A stretch of 64,000 bases of DNA from Serratia symbiotica (GTDB lineage Bacteria; Pseudomonadota; Gammaproteobacteria; Enterobacterales; Enterobacteriaceae). The notes beneath the pieces are model-generated. The model had not been told where the DNA came from, made no database searches, and was given only the letters and a program-made list of their open reading frames with translations. Made by a program: the position numbers and the translations under genes. Of this stretch, positions 60,511 to 64,000 are shown one piece after another (within the stretch, counting starts at the first letter, position 1; every line of letters begins with the position of its first letter). Location: positions 62,001-126,000 of the forward strand of contig NZ_CP050855.1 in the NCBI RefSeq assembly GCF_000821185.2, written 5' to 3'.

Positions 60511-62436
60511 TTGAGTGACATGGCGAAAAACCTAATTCTCTGGTTAGTCATCGCAGTAGTATTGATGTCTGTATTCCAGAGTTTTGGGCCCAGCGAGTCG
60601 AATGGCCGTAGGGTAGATTATTCTACCTTCATGTCTGAACTGACCCAGGATCAGGTTCGCGAAGCGCGAATTAGCGGACGCGAGATTAACGTTACCAAGA
60701 AAGACAGTAGCAAATACAAGACTTACATCCCTGTCAACGATCCCAAGTTGTTAGATACGTTGTTAACCAAGAATGTGAAAGTTGTCGGTGAGCCGCCTGA
60801 AGAGCCGAGCTTGCTGGCCTCTATCTTTATTTCGTGGTTCCCGATGTTGTTGCTGATCGGGGTTTGGATCTTCTTTATGCGCCAGATGCAAGGCGGTGGC
60901 GGTAAGGGTGCGATGTCCTTCGGCAAGAGCAAGGCTCGCATGCTGAGCGAAGATCAGATCAAGACCACTTTTGCTGATGTTGCCGGTTGTGATGAAGCGA
61001 AAGAAGAAGTGAGCGAACTGGTGGAATACCTGCGCGAACCGAGCCGTTTCCAAAAGCTGGGCGGCAAGATCCCTAAAGGCGTGCTGATGGTTGGCCCACC
61101 GGGGACCGGTAAAACGCTCTTGGCGAAAGCGATCGCTGGCGAGGCAAAAGTCCCGTTCTTTACCATTTCCGGTTCTGACTTCGTGGAAATGTTTGTTGGT
61201 GTGGGGGCCTCCCGTGTGCGCGACATGTTCGAGCAGGCCAAGAAAGCAGCACCTTGCATCATCTTCATTGATGAAATCGATGCCGTAGGTCGTCAACGTG
61301 GTGCCGGCCTGGGTGGCGGTCACGATGAACGTGAGCAGACCCTGAACCAAATGCTGGTGGAGATGGATGGTTTTGAAGGCAACGAAGGCATCATCGTCAT
61401 CGCGGCAACCAACCGCCCTGACGTTCTTGATCCGGCGCTGCTGCGACCAGGCCGTTTTGACCGTCAGGTGGTTGTCGGCTTGCCGGATGTGCGCGGTCGT
61501 GAGCAGATCCTGAAGGTACATATGCGCCGTGTGCCGTTGGATGCTGATATCGATACCTCCGTCATTGCTCGAGGTACACCAGGCTTCTCTGGTGCTGACT
61601 TGGCCAACCTGGTCAACGAGGCGGCATTGTTCGCTGCCCGTAGTAACAAACGTGTGGTATCAATGGTTGAGTTCGAAAAAGCTAAAGACAAGATCATGAT
61701 GGGTGCGGAACGTCGCTCCATGGTGATGACCGAAGCGCAGAAAGAATCGACCGCATATCATGAAGCAGGTCACGCTATCATCGGTCGTCTGGTACCAGAA
61801 CACGATCCGGTTCACAAGGTCACCATTATCCCGCGTGGCCGAGCACTCGGCGTGACTTTCTTCCTGCCGGAAGGCGATGCAATCAGCGCCAGCCGTCAGA
61901 AGCTGGAGAGCCAAATCTCCACCCTTTATGGTGGCCGTCTGGCGGAAGAGATCATCTACGGGTCGGAAAATGTGTCTACTGGGGCGTCGAACGACATTAA
62001 AGTGGCGACCTCCATCGCCCGCAACATGGTGACTCAATGGGGTTTCTCTGAGAAGCTGGGGCCGCTGTTGTATGCAGAAGAAGAGGGCGAAGTGTTCCTT
62101 GGCCGTTCCGTCGCTAAGGCGAAACACATGTCGGATGAAACCGCACGCATCATTGATCAGGAAGTAAAATCTCTGATTGAACGCAACTACGCGCGCGCGC
62201 GTTCACTGTTGATGGAAAACATGGACATCCTGCATTCAATGAAGAATGCACTGATGAAATATGAAACCATTGATGCGCCGCAGATCGACGATCTGATGAA
62301 CCGCCAAGACGTACGCCCGCCAGCGGGTTGGGACGATGCAAACAAAGGTAATAGCCCCGAAGCCGGCGGCACGCCAAAAGCGCCGACGTCAGTAGAAGAA
62401 TCGCACACGCCGAGTCCAGGCAATAACCATGTTTGA
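60511..62436 (+). CDS. ftsH: Membrane-bound ATP-dependent zinc protease FtsH
   Basis: FtsH degrades membrane and regulatory proteins, including LpxC and heat-shock sigma factor. The start is a TTG at 60511 ([14 protein letters not shown]) behind GAGG; an ATG at 60520 is the alternative. The 641-residue product has two membrane helices (residues ~8-26 and ~105-123), Walker [19 protein letters not shown], Walker [13 protein letters not shown], the SRH region and the HEAGH zinc site at about residue 420. It is followed by a terminator. LpxC control links it to the LPS genes. Confidence 0.98.
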   Translation: MSDMAKNLILWLVIAVVLMSVFQSFGPSESNGRRVDYSTFMSELTQDQVREARISGREINVTKKDSSKYKTYIPVNDPKLLDTLLTKNVKVVGEPPEEPSLLASIFISWFPMLLLIGVWIFFMRQMQGGGGKGAMSFGKSKARMLSEDQIKTTFADVAGCDEAKEEVSELVEYLREPSRFQKLGGKIPKGVLMVGPPGTGKTLLAKAIAGEAKVPFFTISGSDFVEMFVGVGASRVRDMFEQAKKAAPCIIFIDEIDAVGRQRGAGLGGGHDEREQTLNQMLVEMDGFEGNEGIIVIAATNRPDVLDPALLRPGRFDRQVVVGLPDVRGREQILKVHMRRVPLDADIDTSVIARGTPGFSGADLANLVNEAALFAARSNKRVVSMVEFEKAKDKIMMGAERRSMVMTEAQKESTAYHEAGHAIIGRLVPEHDPVHKVTIIPRGRALGVTFFLPEGDAISASRQKLESQISTLYGGRLAEEIIYGSENVSTGASNDIKVATSIARNMVTQWGFSEKLGPLLYAEEEGEVFLGRSVAKAKHMSDETARIIDQEVKSLIERNYARARSLLMENMDILHSMKNALMKYETIDAPQIDDLMNRQDVRPPAGWDDANKGNSPEAGGTPKAPTSVEESHTPSPGNNHV

Positions 62437-62473
62437 ACAGCTCGACAAGTCACTTCTGCTATGTGGTAACATT

Positions 62474-62497
62474 AAACCCCGGCCTACCGGGGTTTTT
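62474..62497 (+). terminator. Intrinsic terminator of ftsH
   Basis: AAACCCCGG (62474-62482) pairs with CCGGGGTTT (62487-62495), followed by T residues. It sits 38 bases after the ftsH stop and separates ftsH from folP. Confidence 0.9.
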
Positions 62498-62535
62498 ACT
62501 GCCCGGTAGGCAGTGAACCAGGCAACAGTCAGGTG

Positions 62536-62857
62536 GATGATATCCATCATACTTGAATGCATCTGTGTTGGCTGCGCAGTTATTCGGCCCATCTGTGGGT
62601 CTCACCCCCTCGGGGCCGCTGCATGCCGCGTTCAAATTTATTAGGAATCACATCCTTGTGATTGCCTTTGCGGCATTCAAATCGGTTCCTGAGCGATTTG
62701 TCCCGGCAGATTTGTCACCTCAGTGACTTACTTGAGTAAGCTCCTGGGGATTAATGAGGCTCCCCCTGCGGGCCAGCGCAAGTGCTGCTCAAATCGATTC
62801 TTGGCAGATTTGTCACGCTCTTGCCGCTGTGATGTCACTCCAATTATTTAGGGTATA
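62536..62857. repeat. ERIC-type element with inserted or rearranged centre
   Basis: The left end ATACTTGAATGCATCTGTGT at 62549-62568 and the right end AATTATTTAGGGTATA at 62842-62857 fit the ERIC outer arms. The core TGACTTACTTGAGTAAGCTCCTGGGGATTAAT at 62722-62753 is the hallmark of ERIC (TTAC-TAAG-type hairpin). The centre is longer than a normal 127-bp element and includes repeats such as TTCAAATCGGTTCC (62679) and CTCAAATCGATTC (62799). No gene is visible in the gap 62437-62860. Confidence 0.65.
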
Positions 62858-62860
62858 GCC

Positions 62861-63697
62861 ATGCAGTTAGCCGTGCGCGACATGACGCTCAATCTCTCCC
62901 ATCCGCAGGTGATGGGCATCCTCAACGTGACGCCGGATTCGTTTTCTGACGGTGGTCGTTACAACCAACTCAATCAGGCACTGTTGCATGCGCATGCGCT
63001 GATTTCGGCTGGTGCTACCATGATCGACGTGGGAGGCGAATCCACCCGGCCGGGGGCGGCAGAGGTCAGTGAGGATGAAGAGATTGCACGGGTGGTACCG
63101 GTAGTGGAGGCATTGGCGCAGCGTTTCGAGGTGTTTATCTCGGTTGACACATCTAAAGCGGGGGTGATCCGCGAGTCGGCACAGGCGGGAGTGCATCTGA
63201 TTAACGATATCCGCTCGTTGCAGGAACCCGGCGCGTTGGCTGCCGCTGCCGAAAGCGGCTTGCCGGTGTGCCTGATGCACATGCAGGGGCAGCCACGCAC
63301 TATGCAGCAGGCACCGCATTACGATGACCTGATTGCTGATGTGAAGATGTTTTTTGAGCGTCATATCAAGCGTTGCCATGATGCCGGGATAACAAATCAG
63401 CAATTGCTGCTCGACCCAGGCTTCGGGTTTGGTAAAACTCTAGCACACAACTACCAGCTTTTGGCTCGGTTGTCGGAATTTCACCGCTTCGGTCTGCCGC
63501 TGATGGTGGGGATGTCACGCAAGTCGATGATTGGACAGCTACTGAACGTGCCGCCTGATCAACGCGTCATCGGCAGCGTGGCTTGCGCAGTGATCGCTGC
63601 GATGCAGGGCGCGCAGATTATCAGAGTGCATGACGTTAAAGAAACCGTTGAGGCGATGCGTGTCGTCGAGGCAACACTTTCAGCTAAGGGACAGTAG
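62861..63697 (+). CDS. folP: Dihydropteroate synthase
   Basis: FolP joins p-aminobenzoate to the pterin in folate synthesis and is the sulfonamide target. The 278-residue protein has [22 protein letters not shown], the DPGF motif in [12 protein letters not shown] and [13 protein letters not shown], all in the normal order. It has its own promoter region behind the ERIC-like element. Four bases separate its stop from glmM. Confidence 0.97.
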   Translation: MQLAVRDMTLNLSHPQVMGILNVTPDSFSDGGRYNQLNQALLHAHALISAGATMIDVGGESTRPGAAEVSEDEEIARVVPVVEALAQRFEVFISVDTSKAGVIRESAQAGVHLINDIRSLQEPGALAAAAESGLPVCLMHMQGQPRTMQQAPHYDDLIADVKMFFERHIKRCHDAGITNQQLLLDPGFGFGKTLAHNYQLLARLSEFHRFGLPLMVGMSRKSMIGQLLNVPPDQRVIGSVACAVIAAMQGAQIIRVHDVKETVEAMRVVEATLSAKGQ

Positions 63698-63701
63698 AAA
63701 C

Positions 63702-64000
63702 ATGAGTAAGCGCAAATATTTTGGCACTGATGGTATTCGTGGCAAGGTCGGTGATAGCCCAATCACCCCGGACTTCGTGCTGAAACTGGGCTGGGCGGCC
63801 GGTAAAGTGCTGGCGCGTCACGGCTCTCGCAAAATCATCATCGGTAAGGATACCCGCATTTCCGGTTATATGCTGGAGTCTGCACTGGAAGCTGGCTTGG
63901 CAGCCGCAGGGTTGTCCGCTTCCTTCACCGGCCCGATGCCGACGCCGGCGGTAGCCTACCTGACACGCACTTTCCGCGCTGAAGCCGGTATCGTGATTTC
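63702..64000 (+). CDS. glmM: Phosphoglucosamine mutase, partial (cut by window end)
   Basis: GlmM interconverts glucosamine-6- and -1-phosphate for murein and LPS. The start ATG at 63702 gives [35 protein letters not shown], with the FGTDGIRG signature and [17 protein letters not shown]. The window ends at about codon 100, before the active-site Ser region. It follows folP by four bases. Confidence 0.97.
   Translation, partial: MSKRKYFGTDGIRGKVGDSPITPDFVLKLGWAAGKVLARHGSRKIIIGKDTRISGYMLESALEAGLAAAGLSASFTGPMPTPAVAYLTRTFRAEAGIVI

Noticed and set aside
61091..61521. Antisense frames over ftsH
   Set aside because: FtsH is intact and highly conserved there; the opposite frames have no support.

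Overview
This window looks like the chromosome of a gammaproteobacterium of the order Enterobacterales, close to Serratia. The housekeeping proteins match their E. coli counterparts almost residue for residue, and the LPS core cluster (waaE, waaA, wabH, wabG, waaQ, wabN-like) is the Serratia/Klebsiella type. Several signs of decay suggest a host-associated or symbiotic Serratia: a glycosyltransferase pseudogene, a frameshifted formate dehydrogenase gene, an IS element nested against IS debris, a broken integrase, decayed duplicates, and neighbour genes missing from conserved strings. The lifestyle is an inference.

Layout. 1-5180: right end of a P2-like prophage (leftward early genes, cox, repressor C, int) lying directly upstream of pyrE. 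Its cox-C immunity switch is present three times in tandem (1892-4063), with three different C repressors; this is the most unusual structure here. 5183-11374: pyrE with its attenuator, slmA, dut-coaBC, radC, rpmBG, mutM, coaD. 11378-26356: LPS inner and outer core cluster from waaE to hldD, with waaL and several glycosyltransferases. 26588-32326: yibQ, envC, yibN-grxC-secB-gpsA-cysE. 32731-44363: sodA, the formate dehydrogenase O operon (fdoGHI-fdhE), and the selenocysteine genes selA, selB and selC (tRNA-Sec), with mdfA between. fdoG keeps its UGA and SECIS but carries an 8-bp tandem duplication that breaks the frame. 44364-46576: remnant of a selC-type island (broken P4-type integrase), an apparently intact IS3-family element and a fragment of a second IS. 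46603-51841: ppa, fbp, mpl, argR, mdh. 51909-54444: sfsB, a tandemly duplicated gene for a Mu-type HTH protein, and ispB. 54717-64000: rplU-rpmA, obgE, dacB, greA, yhbY, rlmE-ftsH, folP-glmM (cut by the window end).

How the parts work together. The LPS genes build ADP-heptose (hldD), the Kdo and heptose inner core (waaA, waaC, waaF, waaQ), the outer core (wabG, wabH, wabN-like and others) and attach O antigen (waaL). selA, selB and selC would decode UGA in fdoG, whose product works with fdoH and fdoI and needs fdhE for maturation. In the prophage, C and Cox form the lysogeny/lysis switch, and Cox and Int control excision. Helically phased 10-bp repeats occur in all three switch regions and beside the presumed attachment site, and are good candidates for Cox sites.
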